Source: Sphingopyxis granuli NBRC 100800 (GTDB taxonomy: Bacteria > Pseudomonadota > Alphaproteobacteria > Sphingomonadales > Sphingomonadaceae). Taken from it: a DNA stretch of 64,000 bases. Made by a program: the position numbers and the translations under genes. Positions 1-9,802 of the stretch are shown here, in pieces. The notes beneath the pieces were generated by a model, which made no database searches, was not told the origin of the DNA, and worked only from the letters and a program-made list of their open reading frames with translations. Location of the stretch: the NCBI RefSeq assembly GCF_001591045.1, contig NZ_BCUA01000008.1, forward strand, positions 1 through 64,000. Reading direction: 5' to 3'. Position 1 is the first letter of the stretch. Every line of letters begins with the position of its first letter.

Positions 1-188
1 GGGGTCCAGATGGCACAGCGCTGCCCCGTGTGGCCCCCGGCTTTCGCCGGGGCACAGGCCCTTACTTGCCTGAAGGCTATGTACGCCGACCCGATCCGGG
101 GGAAGCGATCTAGGGCGGTTCGCGCAAGCTCTGGATTGCCGCGTCGCCTTCGGCTCCTCGCAATGACGCATTCCGTCTATCCGTCGCC
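1..188. repeat. Dispersed intergenic repeat region (left edge cut)
   Basis: Non-coding. Around 35-55 there is a palindrome of the type CCCCGGC-TTTC-GCCGGGG, and at about 129-170 a stretch containing CTCTGGATTGCCGCG followed by a run ending CTCGCAATGACG. The same 15-mer occurs in reverse orientation at 14566-14580. Such short hairpin repeats are common between genes in sphingomonads. Nothing here looks like a gene. Confidence 0.55.
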
Positions 189-1352
189 GTGACGCTCCGC
201 ATCCTCTCGATCGCCACGCTGTTTCCCGACGCGGCGCGGCCGAACTTCGGGCTGTTCGTCGAAAGGAGCCTGCGCGCGCTGGCGCAGCAGCCGGGCATCG
301 CCCTGACCGTCGTCGCGCCGGTCGGCCTGCCGCCCTTCCCGCTGTCGCTCCACCCGCGCTATCGCGCGCTGCGCAGCCTGCCGCGAACCGAGACGTGGAA
401 CGGTCTTGCCGTGCATCGTCCGCGCTTCCCGCTGATCCCGCGCCATGGCGCGCGCTTCAACCCCGCGCTGGTCGCGCGCGCGGTGCTGTCGGCGGTGCGC
501 GGCGCGGCGTTCGACGTCGTCGACGCACAATTCTTCTATCCCGACGGCCCCGCCGCGATGCGGGTCGCGGCGGCGCTCGACCTGCCCTTCTCGGTCAAGG
601 CGCGCGGCGCCGACATCAGCCATTTCGGCCATGCCGCGGCGACGAAGGCCCAGTTGCTCGCCGCCGCCGACGGGGCCGCCGGGCTGCTCGCCGTCTCCGA
701 ATCGATGCGCCGCGACATGGCGGCGATCGGGATCGATCCCGGCAAGGTCGCGATCCATTACACCGGCATCGACGGCGAGCGCTTCCGCCCCGGCGACCGC
801 GCCGCCGCGCGCGCGGCGCTCGGCATCGGGACCGATCCCGTCATCGCCACCGTCGGCGCGCTGATCCCACGCAAGGGCCAGGCACTGGTGATCGAGGCGC
901 TGCCCATGCTGCCCGGCGTGCACTATTGGCTTGCCGGCGCGGGGGAAGAGGAAGGCCGCTATCGCGCGCTCGCCGAGCGGCTCGGCGTCGCCGGGCGGGT
1001 CCACATGATGGGTCCGGTCGCCAACGCCGACCTGCCGACGCTCTACCGCGCCGCCGATACGGTGGTGATGCCGTCGGTCAGCGAAGGGCTGGCCAATGCC
1101 TGGGTCGAGGCGCTCGCCTGCGGCACGCCGATCGTGATCAGCGACGCGGGCGGCGCGGCCGAGCTCGTCACCTCACCGATGGCCGGGCGCATCGTGGAGC
1201 GCACGCCCGACGCCATCGCCGCGGCGGTGCGCGCGATCCTCGCGGCGCCGCCCGGGAAAGCGGAAGTCGCGGCCAGCCTAGCCGGCCGCTTCGACTGGGA
1301 CCGCAACGGCCGCGAACTCGCCGACCATCTGCGCCGCTGCGCGGGGCGATAG
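189..1352 (+). CDS. Glycosyltransferase family 4 protein
   Basis: A 387-residue GT-B fold glycosyltransferase of the GT4/RfaB type. It begins with a GTG at 189 and has no clear signal peptide. The N-terminal half carries the acceptor-side Rossmann domain. The C-terminal half has the nucleotide-sugar domain, seen as VIATVGALIPRKGQALVIEAL followed by the GT4 EX7E motif in SEGLANAWVEALACGTPIV. These enzymes transfer a sugar from a nucleotide donor at the cytoplasmic face of the membrane, usually for polysaccharide or lipid-linked glycan assembly. The substrate cannot be read from the sequence. It ends 14 bp from the convergent secF. Confidence 0.85.
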   Translation: MTLRILSIATLFPDAARPNFGLFVERSLRALAQQPGIALTVVAPVGLPPFPLSLHPRYRALRSLPRTETWNGLAVHRPRFPLIPRHGARFNPALVARAVLSAVRGAAFDVVDAQFFYPDGPAAMRVAAALDLPFSVKARGADISHFGHAAATKAQLLAAADGAAGLLAVSESMRRDMAAIGIDPGKVAIHYTGIDGERFRPGDRAAARAALGIGTDPVIATVGALIPRKGQALVIEALPMLPGVHYWLAGAGEEEGRYRALAERLGVAGRVHMMGPVANADLPTLYRAADTVVMPSVSEGLANAWVEALACGTPIVISDAGGAAELVTSPMAGRIVERTPDAIAAAVRAILAAPPGKAEVAASLAGRFDWDRNGRELADHLRRCAGR

Positions 1353-1366
1353 GCCCCGCCGGGGCG

Positions 1367-2347
1367 TCAGACCACCGCGCCGTCGTCCGAGCGCGCGACA
1401 CGCTCGGCGCCGCTGGTCGCGGCCGAGGTGCGCGGCACGAAGCTGTGCGGGCCGACCTTCAGCCAGACCAGCACCGGCGTCGACATCAGCACCGACGAAT
1501 AGGTGCCGACGAACACGCCGAGCAGCATCGCGGCGGTGAAGCCGAAGATCACGTCCGGCCCGAAGATAAGCAGCACGCCCAGCGCCAGGAACATCGCGAC
1601 GCTGGTCATCACCGTGCGCGACAAGGTCTCGTTGATGCTGAGGTTGAGCAGCGGAATGATCTCCATCTTGCGGTATTTCTTCAGATTCTCGCGAATCCGG
1701 TCATAGACGACGATCGTGTCGTTGAGCGAATAGCCGACGATCGTCAGCAGCGCCGCGACGCTGTTGAGATCGAACTGCAACTGCGTCACCGCAAAGAAGC
1801 CGAATGTCAGCGACACCTCGTGGAACAGGCGGCCGAGCGCCCCGACGCCGAACTGCCATTCGAAGCGGATCCAGATGTAGATGGAGATGCCCAGCACCGC
1901 GAGCGCGAGACTGATCGCGCCGGTTCGCAGCAATTCGTCCGATACCTTGCCCGAAACGGTTTCGACCGCGCCCGTTTTCGCGTTGGGGAAAGCCTTGTGA
2001 ATCCCGGCGACCAATTGCTCGCCGGCACGATCGGCGCTTTCCTTGTCGCCTTCGGGCAATCCCGTGCGGATCGACACCGCGCTGTCCGAACCGAACTGCT
2101 GGATCGTCGGTTCGCCGAGTCCGATCTTGTCCACCTCGCTCCGGATCTCCTCGATCGGCGGCATCGTGCCCACGAAATCGACGCGGACCGACTGCCCGCC
2201 GACGAAATCGACGCCCAGGTTCAACCCGCGCACCGCGACGAGCGCGATCGAGAGGACGACGAGCAGGAAGCTCATGGTCGAGGCGACCTTCCGCCAGCGC
2301 AGAAAGTCGATGTTCGTATCGTCGGGGACGAGTTTCAGCAGGCGCAT
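1367..2347 (-). CDS. secF: Protein translocase subunit SecF
   Basis: A 326-residue inner-membrane subunit of the SecDF-YajC accessory complex, which uses the proton motive force to complete export of proteins through SecYEG. The N-terminal membrane segment is followed by LNLGVDFVGGQSVRVDF, the SecF form of the conserved D1 motif. A periplasmic loop and five further membrane segments follow, including the region around SLNDTIVVYDRIREN. It lies 12 bp after secD in the order yajC-secD-secF on the minus strand. Length and order are normal for alphaproteobacteria. Confidence 0.97.
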   Translation of the reverse strand: MRLLKLVPDDTNIDFLRWRKVASTMSFLLVVLSIALVAVRGLNLGVDFVGGQSVRVDFVGTMPPIEEIRSEVDKIGLGEPTIQQFGSDSAVSIRTGLPEGDKESADRAGEQLVAGIHKAFPNAKTGAVETVSGKVSDELLRTGAISLALAVLGISIYIWIRFEWQFGVGALGRLFHEVSLTFGFFAVTQLQFDLNSVAALLTIVGYSLNDTIVVYDRIRENLKKYRKMEIIPLLNLSINETLSRTVMTSVAMFLALGVLLIFGPDVIFGFTAAMLLGVFVGTYSSVLMSTPVLVWLKVGPHSFVPRTSAATSGAERVARSDDGAVV

Positions 2348-2359
2348 CGTTCAGCTCCC

Positions 2360-3973
2360 TCAGATATGGATCGCCGTCGGGCGCTTGGCGCGAAGCCAGT
2401 GCGCGACGAACATGCGCGTGACGGTGACGGCGGTGAAGACGCTGGTCACGATACCGATGGTCAGCACCACCGCGAACCCCTTGATCGGGCCCGACCCGAA
2501 CCAGAACATCAGCGCCGCCGCGATGACGTTGGTGACGTTGGCGTCGAAGATCGCGCGGCTCGCCTCGGTATAGCCCAGCTCCACCGCCTGGAACGGCCGG
2601 CGTCCGCGTTTCAGCTCCTCGCGAAGCCGCTCGTTGATCAGCACGTTCGCATCGACCGCGGCACCGATGGTCAGCACGAAGCCCGCGATGCCTGGCAGGG
2701 TCAGCGTCGCGTTGAACGCCGCCATGGTCGCGATAATCAGGAAGACGTTGAAGATCAGCGCGATGTTCGCATAGACGCCGAAGCGGCCATAGACGACGAG
2801 CATCAGCACCAGCACCGCGACGGTCGCGATGATCCCGGCGATCACGCCCTTCTCGATCGAATCGGCGCCGAGTTCGGGGGTCACCGTCCGTTCCTCGACC
2901 ACCGTCATCTTCACCGGCAGCGCGCCCGAGCGCAGCGAGATGGCGAGCGCGTTGGCGCTGGCGACCGAGAAGCTGCCCGAAATCTGTGCGCTGCCGCCCA
3001 GGATCGGTTCGTTGATCGACGGCGCTGATAGCACCTGGCCGTCGAGCACCATCGCGAAGCGCTTGCCGACATTCTGCGCGGTGACGCGCGCGAAAGTGCT
3101 CGAGCCCGCGGCGTCGAACCGGATCGTCACCACCGGCTGGTTCGACTGCGGATCATAGCTTTGCCGCGCGTCGATGAGCTGCTCGCCGCTGATCATCACC
3201 TGCCGGCTCAGCACCTCGAACGGCGCCCCGCCGCCTTCGCCCTTGGCATAGGGCACGATCTCGCTGCCGACCGGCACGCGGCCCTGCATCGCCTCGTTCG
3301 GGTCGGCGTTGGCGTCGACCATGCGGAATTCGAGCCGCGCGGTCTTGCCGATCAGGTCCTTCAGCGCCTTCGGGTCCTGAAGCCCCGGCACCTGGACGAC
3401 GATCCGGTCGCTGCCCTGGCGGATGATCGTCGGTTCGCGCGTGCCGAGCGCGTTGACGCGGCGGTCGATGATGTCGCGCGCGGTATCCATCGCACGGCTG
3501 ACCGCCTGCGCCTGCCCGGCGCGGGTCGGGGTCAGCACGATGCGCGTCGTGTCGACGACGTCGATGTTCCAGTCGCGCTGGCCGGTCAGCCCGGCGCCCT
3601 GCGTCTCGGCAAACAGCCGCTCGCGCGCGGCATCGAGCTTCGTCTGGTCGCGGACGAGGAAACTGATCTTGCCGCCCGCATTCGACAGTTCGCCGATCGC
3701 GATGTCGTCGTCGGCCCCGCGTTCGCCGCGCATCGCGGTACGCACCGTCTTTTCCATGTTGGCCAGCTGCGTCTTCTGCAGGTCGGCAACGTCGGCCTCG
3801 AGCAGAAGGTGGCTGCCGCCCGCAAGGTCGAGGCCCAGGTTGACCTTGATCTGGGCAAAGCCGGGAAGGCTTTCGAACGCCTTCGTCGGCAGGAAGCTGG
3901 GAATGGAAAAGAGGATGCCGGCCAGCAGGATGAGGCTGATGCCGAGGGTCTTCCAGCGCGGGAAATCGAGCAT
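2360..3973 (-). CDS. secD: Protein translocase subunit SecD
   Basis: A 537-residue inner-membrane protein, partner of SecF. The first membrane segment (about residues 8-28) is followed by KVNLGLDLAGGSHLLLEAD, the SecD D1 motif, and by a large periplasmic P1 domain. Six membrane segments in the C-terminal third include GAAVDANVLINERLREELKR. The complex assists late steps of Sec export. It is the middle gene of the yajC-secD-secF operon, about 50 bp after yajC. Nothing unusual is seen. Confidence 0.97.
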   Translation of the reverse strand: MLDFPRWKTLGISLILLAGILFSIPSFLPTKAFESLPGFAQIKVNLGLDLAGGSHLLLEADVADLQKTQLANMEKTVRTAMRGERGADDDIAIGELSNAGGKISFLVRDQTKLDAARERLFAETQGAGLTGQRDWNIDVVDTTRIVLTPTRAGQAQAVSRAMDTARDIIDRRVNALGTREPTIIRQGSDRIVVQVPGLQDPKALKDLIGKTARLEFRMVDANADPNEAMQGRVPVGSEIVPYAKGEGGGAPFEVLSRQVMISGEQLIDARQSYDPQSNQPVVTIRFDAAGSSTFARVTAQNVGKRFAMVLDGQVLSAPSINEPILGGSAQISGSFSVASANALAISLRSGALPVKMTVVEERTVTPELGADSIEKGVIAGIIATVAVLVLMLVVYGRFGVYANIALIFNVFLIIATMAAFNATLTLPGIAGFVLTIGAAVDANVLINERLREELKRGRRPFQAVELGYTEASRAIFDANVTNVIAAALMFWFGSGPIKGFAVVLTIGIVTSVFTAVTVTRMFVAHWLRAKRPTAIHI

Positions 3974-4022
3974 GACTGGGATTCCGTTGGTCTGGGCGGA
4001 AGCGGCGGTCGCCGCCGCCGCA

Positions 4023-4352
4023 TCAGTCGTTGGCGGGCTTGCCGCCGGGCTGGAGAACGTCCGACAGGGTCGATTTGACGACCTTGATCTTCACGCCCTG
4101 CGCGATTTCGACATCGGCGAAATCATCGTCGACGCGCGTCACCTTGCCGACGATGCCGCCGCCGGTAACGACCTGGTCGCGCGGCTTCACCGCCGCGATC
4201 TTGGCGCGATGTTCCTTCATCCGCACCTGCTGCGGGCGGATCAGGAAGAACCAGAACACAACGAAGATCAGGACATAGGGCGCCAGCATCAGCAGGCTGG
4301 CGGCCCCGCCCCCCGATCCGGCCGCCTGGGTCAGAAGCAATGTCGTCGACAT
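4023..4352 (-). CDS. yajC: Preprotein translocase subunit YajC
   Basis: A 109-residue small membrane protein that copurifies with SecDF. The start at 4352 (MSTTLLLTQAAG) is preferred because it places the single membrane segment (APYVLIFVVFWFFLIRPQQ) near the N-terminus, as in the family. A longer reading from 4406 adds 18 residues with no family support. The cytoplasmic part follows with the conserved GDxVvTxGGIvGkV-type stretch (RDQVVTGGGIVGKVTRV). First gene of the sec operon. Confidence 0.95.
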   Translation of the reverse strand: MSTTLLLTQAAGSGGGAASLLMLAPYVLIFVVFWFFLIRPQQVRMKEHRAKIAAVKPRDQVVTGGGIVGKVTRVDDDFADVEIAQGVKIKVVKSTLSDVLQPGGKPAND

Positions 4353-4618
4353 GGATGAAAACTTTCCGTTCGAAAGCGCCGCCGCCCGCAGGAAGGGCCG
4401 GCGCATAGAAATATGGCGCGGCGCCTATCACGCAGGGGCGGCGCGCGCAACCGGCGGCTTGAGCCCTCCCCGCGACAGGCCGCGGCAAGATGGGGACCGG
4501 ACAGCGCCGATCAAGAGCCGCTATCCGTCCGTCGCATATCGCCTCCGGCTCTCCTCAGGAGAGCCTTGCATCGCCGGCCAAGCCGCGCTAGGGGCCTCGC
4601 CTGCCCAATCGGGCCGGT

Positions 4619-4695
4619 CGGGACGTAGCGCAGCCTGGTAGCGCATCACACTGGGGGTGTGGGGGTCGGAGGTTCGAATCCTCTCGTCCCGACCA
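4619..4695 (+). tRNA. tRNA-Pro (anticodon GGG)
   Basis: A 77-nt cloverleaf can be folded by eye. The acceptor stem CGGGACG/CGTCCCG is followed by discriminator A and an encoded CCA. The D-arm is GCGC...GCGC. The anticodon stem TCACA/TGTGG carries the loop CTGGGGG with anticodon GGG, which reads CCC (proline). The T-arm is GGAGG-TTCGAAT-CCTCT. It sits between the sec operon and the catabolic block. No duplicate of its 3' end and no integrase gene was seen, so there is no evidence that it served as an integration site. Confidence 0.96.
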
Positions 4696-4903
4696 ATTTT
4701 CCTCGATTATATTCAATCGCCTATGGAGGCGCTCTTGGCGGCAGAACTTCGATTCGCGCCTGTTTGCCGCCCTCCGGCGGTGCGCTGGCGGCGCCGTCGA
4801 TCGGAACCTTCGGAGAATATGAGCGGCGATATTTCGCGATAAGGCGGATGATTCCAAGGGCGCGAGCGGGAGAAGCGGCGGAGCGCTCCTCCCCGCACCG
4901 CGG

Positions 4904-6106
4904 TCAGAAAATCTCGAACAGGCCGGCGCCGCCCATGCCGCCGCCCATGCACATGGTGACGACACCATATTTGATGCCGCGCCGCTTGCCTTCGTGCATC
5001 ACATGCCCCGTCATCCGCGCGCCCGACATGCCATAGGGATGGCCGATCGAGATCGCACCGCCCGACACATTGAGCCTGTCGTTCGGAATTCCGAGATGAT
5101 CGCGGCAATAGAGCACCTGGCTCGCAAAGGCTTCGTTCAGTTCCCACATGCCGATGTCGTCGATCGACAGGCCGTGCTTTTCCAGCAGTTTCGGAATCGC
5201 GAAGACGGGGCCGATGCCCATCTCCTCCGGCCCGCAGCCGGCGACCGCCAGCCCGCGATAGGCGCCCAGCTGCGTCAGTCCGCGCCGCTGCGCCTCTCCC
5301 GCTTCCATCACCACCACGGCGGCGGCGCCGTCGGAAAGCTGCGAGGCGTTGCCCGCGGTGATGAAACGGCCTTCCTCGATCCGCTGACCATTCTTGTGAA
5401 CGGGTTGCAGCCGCGCCAGATCCTCGATCCGCGTCTCCGGCCGGTTGCCTTCATCACGATGCAGCGTCACCTCTTTGCGCGAGGTTTCGCCGGTCGCCTT
5501 GTCGGTGACCGTCATGGTCGTGGCGACCGGTATGATCTCCGCATCGAAACGGCCGGCACGCTGTGCCTCCGCGGTTCGCTGCTGCGATTGAAGCGCATAT
5601 TCGTCTTGCGCCTCGCGGCTGATGTTATAGCGATCGGCGACGATCTCCGCCGTTTCGAGCATCGCCATATAGAGTTGCGGCACCTCGGCAATCAGCTTGG
5701 GGTCGCCGGCACGATAACCGTTCATGTGGCTGGTCTGGACGAGACTGATCGATTCGACGCCGCCGGCGACGGCGATCGCCTGCTCGCCGGTCTGGATGCG
5801 ATTAGCCGCGGCGGCGATCGCCATCAGGCCCGAGCCGCATTGCCGATCCAGGGTCGTGCCCGGCACCGACTGCGGCAACCCCGCCCAGAGCGCGCCCTGC
5901 CGCGCCACGTTGAAACCGGTGGACCCTTGCTGAAGCGCGCAGCCCATCACGACATCCTCGACCTCGCCCGGATCGATCCCCGCGCGCGCGACCGCTGCGC
6001 CGATCGCGTGGCCGGCCAGCGCCTGGCCCTGGGTGTCGTTGAACGATCCACGATAGGCCCTGCCGATCGGGGTGCGCGCGGTTGCGACGATGACAGCTTC
6101 CCTCAT
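4904..6106 (-). CDS. Acetyl-CoA C-acyltransferase (thiolase)
   Basis: A 400-residue thiolase of the degradative FadA/acetyl-CoA acetyltransferase type, which cleaves 3-ketoacyl-CoA with CoA to release acetyl-CoA. The nucleophile is Cys90 in [10 protein letters not shown]. The His of [14 protein letters not shown] and the second Cys in [10 protein letters not shown] complete the active site. The start at 6106 ([20 protein letters not shown]) is chosen because an AGGAG lies just upstream and the family begins this way; a 26-residue upstream extension is AT-rich and unlikely to be coding. It is divergent from a hydrolase and a hydroxyacyl-CoA dehydrogenase, so it probably supplies the last step of a beta-oxidation-like route. 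Confidence 0.92.
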   Translation of the reverse strand: MREAVIVATARTPIGRAYRGSFNDTQGQALAGHAIGAAVARAGIDPGEVEDVVMGCALQQGSTGFNVARQGALWAGLPQSVPGTTLDRQCGSGLMAIAAAANRIQTGEQAIAVAGGVESISLVQTSHMNGYRAGDPKLIAEVPQLYMAMLETAEIVADRYNISREAQDEYALQSQQRTAEAQRAGRFDAEIIPVATTMTVTDKATGETSRKEVTLHRDEGNRPETRIEDLARLQPVHKNGQRIEEGRFITAGNASQLSDGAAAVVVMEAGEAQRRGLTQLGAYRGLAVAGCGPEEMGIGPVFAIPKLLEKHGLSIDDIGMWELNEAFASQVLYCRDHLGIPNDRLNVSGGAISIGHPYGMSGARMTGHVMHEGKRRGIKYGVVTMCMGGGMGGAGLFEIF

Positions 6107-6131
6107 GAAAACTCCTGCGAATGGTAAATTA

Positions 6132-6145
6132 AGAATATAAGTATG
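6132..6145 (+). promoter_or_regulatory. Shared motif site 1 (AGAA-N7-ATG)
   Basis: AGAA-TATAAGT-ATG preceded by ATTA, in the divergent region between the thiolase and the hydrolase. It points towards the hydrolase, about 100 bp from its start, and is 26 bp from the thiolase start. It is one of eight matches listed in this table. Confidence 0.5.
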
Positions 6146-6247
6146 GTTGCAATGCACGACACATAATGTCAATAGCACCGACATTGAGAGTTATAGAAGG
6201 CTTTGGCGCCCGCGCGCGACACATGCCGGAAACGAGGGGGAGGCAAG

Positions 6248-7111
6248 ATGGTGGCTTGCACGCGAAGGCCGGTCGAACTGTTCAGCGAGGGCACTCGCCT
6301 CGCCGCCGAAATCTTCATGCCCGAACGACCGTCTCCGAATGACTTCCCGGCCATTCTCCTCTGCCACGGATGGGGCGGGCTGAAGGATCATCTCGCGCGC
6401 TACGCCGGGAAATTCGCCGAGGCCGGCTATGCCGCCATGACCTTCGATTACCGCGGCTGGGGCGAATCCGACGGCCGGGTGATCGCGGCCCGCGATGTGC
6501 CGCCGCTGCACGAGGCGGGCGAGCGCATGCTGAACGTGCGCGTGTTGCGCGAAATCGTCGACCCCGTCGACCAGACGACCGATATTCGCAACTGCCTTGC
6601 CTATCTGGCGAGCGAACCGGGCGTCGATGCGGGCCGGATCGGTATCTGGGGCACCAGCTATGGTGGCGGCCATGCGGTCTTCACCGCGGGCCACGATGAT
6701 CGCATCAAGGTCGCGGTGGCCCAGATCGGCGGTTTCGGCTTTCCGCCCGAGCATCGCGAATGGGCGCGCGGCCGCGCCGCCGACAAGGCGCGCGGGCTGA
6801 TCGACACGATTGTTCCGCAGAACGGGGTCGATGGCGTCGAGGGCCTGAAGGGCACGCCCGACGTCGCTCGCATGGCCGAGCATTCACAGTTGCAGGCCGC
6901 GGCGAGAGTGAGCGTCCCGACGCTGATCATCGACGCCGAATATGAGGAACTCAACAACCGGCTCGAGCACGGCTTCGCCGCCTATATGATGATCCGGCAG
7001 AATGCGCCGGCCGAATATCACACCTACCCGTGCAAACATTATGACGTTTACGACCAATATTTCGACCCATCGACCGATCTGGCCCTGGGCTGGTTCGACA
7101 AATATCTTTGA
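6248..7111 (+). CDS. Alpha/beta hydrolase (dienelactone hydrolase/S15-like)
   Basis: A 287-residue cytoplasmic hydrolase. The start at 6248 follows a purine-rich GAGGGGGAGG; an upstream in-frame start at 6203 lacks family support. The oxyanion region is LCHGWGG (residues 38-44). The nucleophile Ser137 is in GTSYGG, and the likely catalytic His is in CKHYDVY near the C-terminus. The fold resembles the X-Pro dipeptidyl peptidase/dienelactone hydrolase group, which cleaves esters, lactones or C-C bonds. It is 17 bp from the downstream 3-hydroxyacyl-CoA dehydrogenase, so they probably form an operon. The substrate is unknown. Confidence 0.8.
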   Translation: MVACTRRPVELFSEGTRLAAEIFMPERPSPNDFPAILLCHGWGGLKDHLARYAGKFAEAGYAAMTFDYRGWGESDGRVIAARDVPPLHEAGERMLNVRVLREIVDPVDQTTDIRNCLAYLASEPGVDAGRIGIWGTSYGGGHAVFTAGHDDRIKVAVAQIGGFGFPPEHREWARGRAADKARGLIDTIVPQNGVDGVEGLKGTPDVARMAEHSQLQAAARVSVPTLIIDAEYEELNNRLEHGFAAYMMIRQNAPAEYHTYPCKHYDVYDQYFDPSTDLALGWFDKYL

Positions 7112-7128
7112 TTCCCGAGGATGATATC

Positions 7129-8394
<1,266 letters not shown>

Positions 8395-8400
<6 letters not shown>

Positions 8401-9663
8401 GCGGTCGGCCTCTTCACCGGCTGAACTCCGGAAACCGTAGAGAAGCGGTCGGACGAACAGGTCGGCCGCATTCTCGCGCGTGGCCGCCGGCACCCAGCGT
8501 TGCAGTTCCTGGGCCGAGTTGATCGTCGCCGTCACCATTTCCGCCGCGATGCGCATGTCGCAGACGCGGACCGAGCGGTCGATCAGCCCGTCGTTGAGCA
8601 TGTCGGCAAAGCGCAGCGTCGACAACGACAGGCGACGCGCCATCTCCTCGCGAAGGTCGAGACCGACCGCGGTCAGGGCCGATGTGCGCAACAGGATGCC
8701 GCTCGGGTCCATCTGCCGCGACACCAGCGAGACCGTAGCGGCCGCGACATGCGACAGCCCGTCCATTTCCCCGGCCATGGCGATGTCCTGCGCTTGGCGG
8801 ATGATATCGAAGGTGCGTTCGAAACAGGCGACGACCAAACCGTCGCGCGTGTCGTTATAGTGGTAGAACGCCCCCTTGGTAACGTGCAGGCTTTCCGAAA
8901 TGCGATCGACCGCCGCCCCTCGATACCCGATGTCGTTGATGAGTTCGGTCGCGGCGCGCAGGAAGGATTCCTGGGTCAGCCGTTCGGAATCCTCGAAAGG
9001 CGTGGGCATGTCGCGATGGCTCGCCAGCAGGTCGGCGGGTTTCTCGGCGATCCCGTTGAGCAGGATATTGCCGAGATGCCCCGCGACGCGCGAGAAGTCG
9101 GAGGGCATGTAGCCGCCGATCCAGACTACCGACCACAGCAGTTGCGAGATCAGGAAATGCGCATTGGCGGCCCGCTGGTCCGCGGTCCAGGGCGCGTCGC
9201 CGGGCCGGAACAGCCGGCAGGTCGTCCGAAAGAATTCGACATAGGCCTTGCCCACCGCCTGCCGCTGCGGGTCGGCGAGCGCGCGCAGGTCGCCGAAATG
9301 GACGGTCTCCGGCCGCCGGCCGCTGCGAATCTCGGCCTGGAGGCTGAAATAGCCTTCGACGAAGGCCGCAATGCGCTCCTCGAAGGAGTCGATAGGCAGG
9401 ACATCTTCGACCAGTTGCTGGTGGACCGCGATCGAATGGAGGAACGCCGCGCCCGCCAGATCGTCCTTGCGCTTGAAATAATAGCGCAGGCTCTTGAGGT
9501 TCAGCCCGATCTCCGCCGCGACGACGGCCAGCGTGGCATCCTTCAGCCCCAGCCGGTTGATGACGGCCGCCGCGGCATTCAATATCTCCGCCTTGCGCCG
9601 GTCGAACTTCGAAAGCGTCCGCTCCCTGGGGGGCTCGAGATGCAAGATGCCGTGGTCGCTCAA
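8395..9663 (-). CDS. Tandem TetR-family transcriptional regulator
   Basis: About 422 residues with two complete TetR helix-turn-helix domains. One spans roughly residues 24-69 (ending SLRYYFKRKDDL) and the other roughly 230-277 (ending KGAFYHYNDTRDGL), each followed by a ligand-domain-like helical stretch. Ordinary TetR repressors have one such unit in about 200 residues. The TTG start at 9663 has GAAGG eight bases upstream. A longer reading begins inside the terminator hairpin at 9747-9775 and is rejected. The stop overlaps the end of the convergent dehydrogenase. It is the only regulator in the 4.9-27 kb block and the best local candidate to control it. Confidence 0.82.
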
Positions 9664-9746
9664 TCTGGTGCCTTCGATGAATTGCGGTGGCGGCCGCCCT
9701 CCGGGCTGCGCCGGTCGCACACTAGCCGCCGATCCGCAAACGACAA

Positions 9747-9775
9747 GACCCCGCAAGCAACGCGCTTGCGGGGTC
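9747..9775 (-). terminator. Terminator after TonB receptor pseudogene
   Basis: A perfect 12-bp stem (GACCCCGCAAGC with GCTTGCGGGGTC) and 5-nt loop, followed on the minus strand by a weak T-rich stretch. It lies 28 bp after the receptor's stop. Confidence 0.65.
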
Positions 9776-9802
9776 GGATGTCCTCGCCTCGATCCCCGGC
9801 GG

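Noticed and set aside
395-3028. Very long overlapping reading frames (877 to 1165 codons) at 395-3028, 9494-12346, 24242-27739, 35523-38009 and 38029-40014
   Set aside because: They are antisense or out of frame to genes with clear family motifs and have Arg/Ala/Asp-rich composition typical of GC-rich shadow frames.
4619-4695. tRNA-Pro as an island attachment site
   Set aside because: No second copy of the tRNA 3' end and no integrase gene was found in the window.
9664-9756. Longer TetR start with TTG at 9756
   Set aside because: It lies inside the terminator stem of the upstream receptor and adds residues with no TetR similarity.
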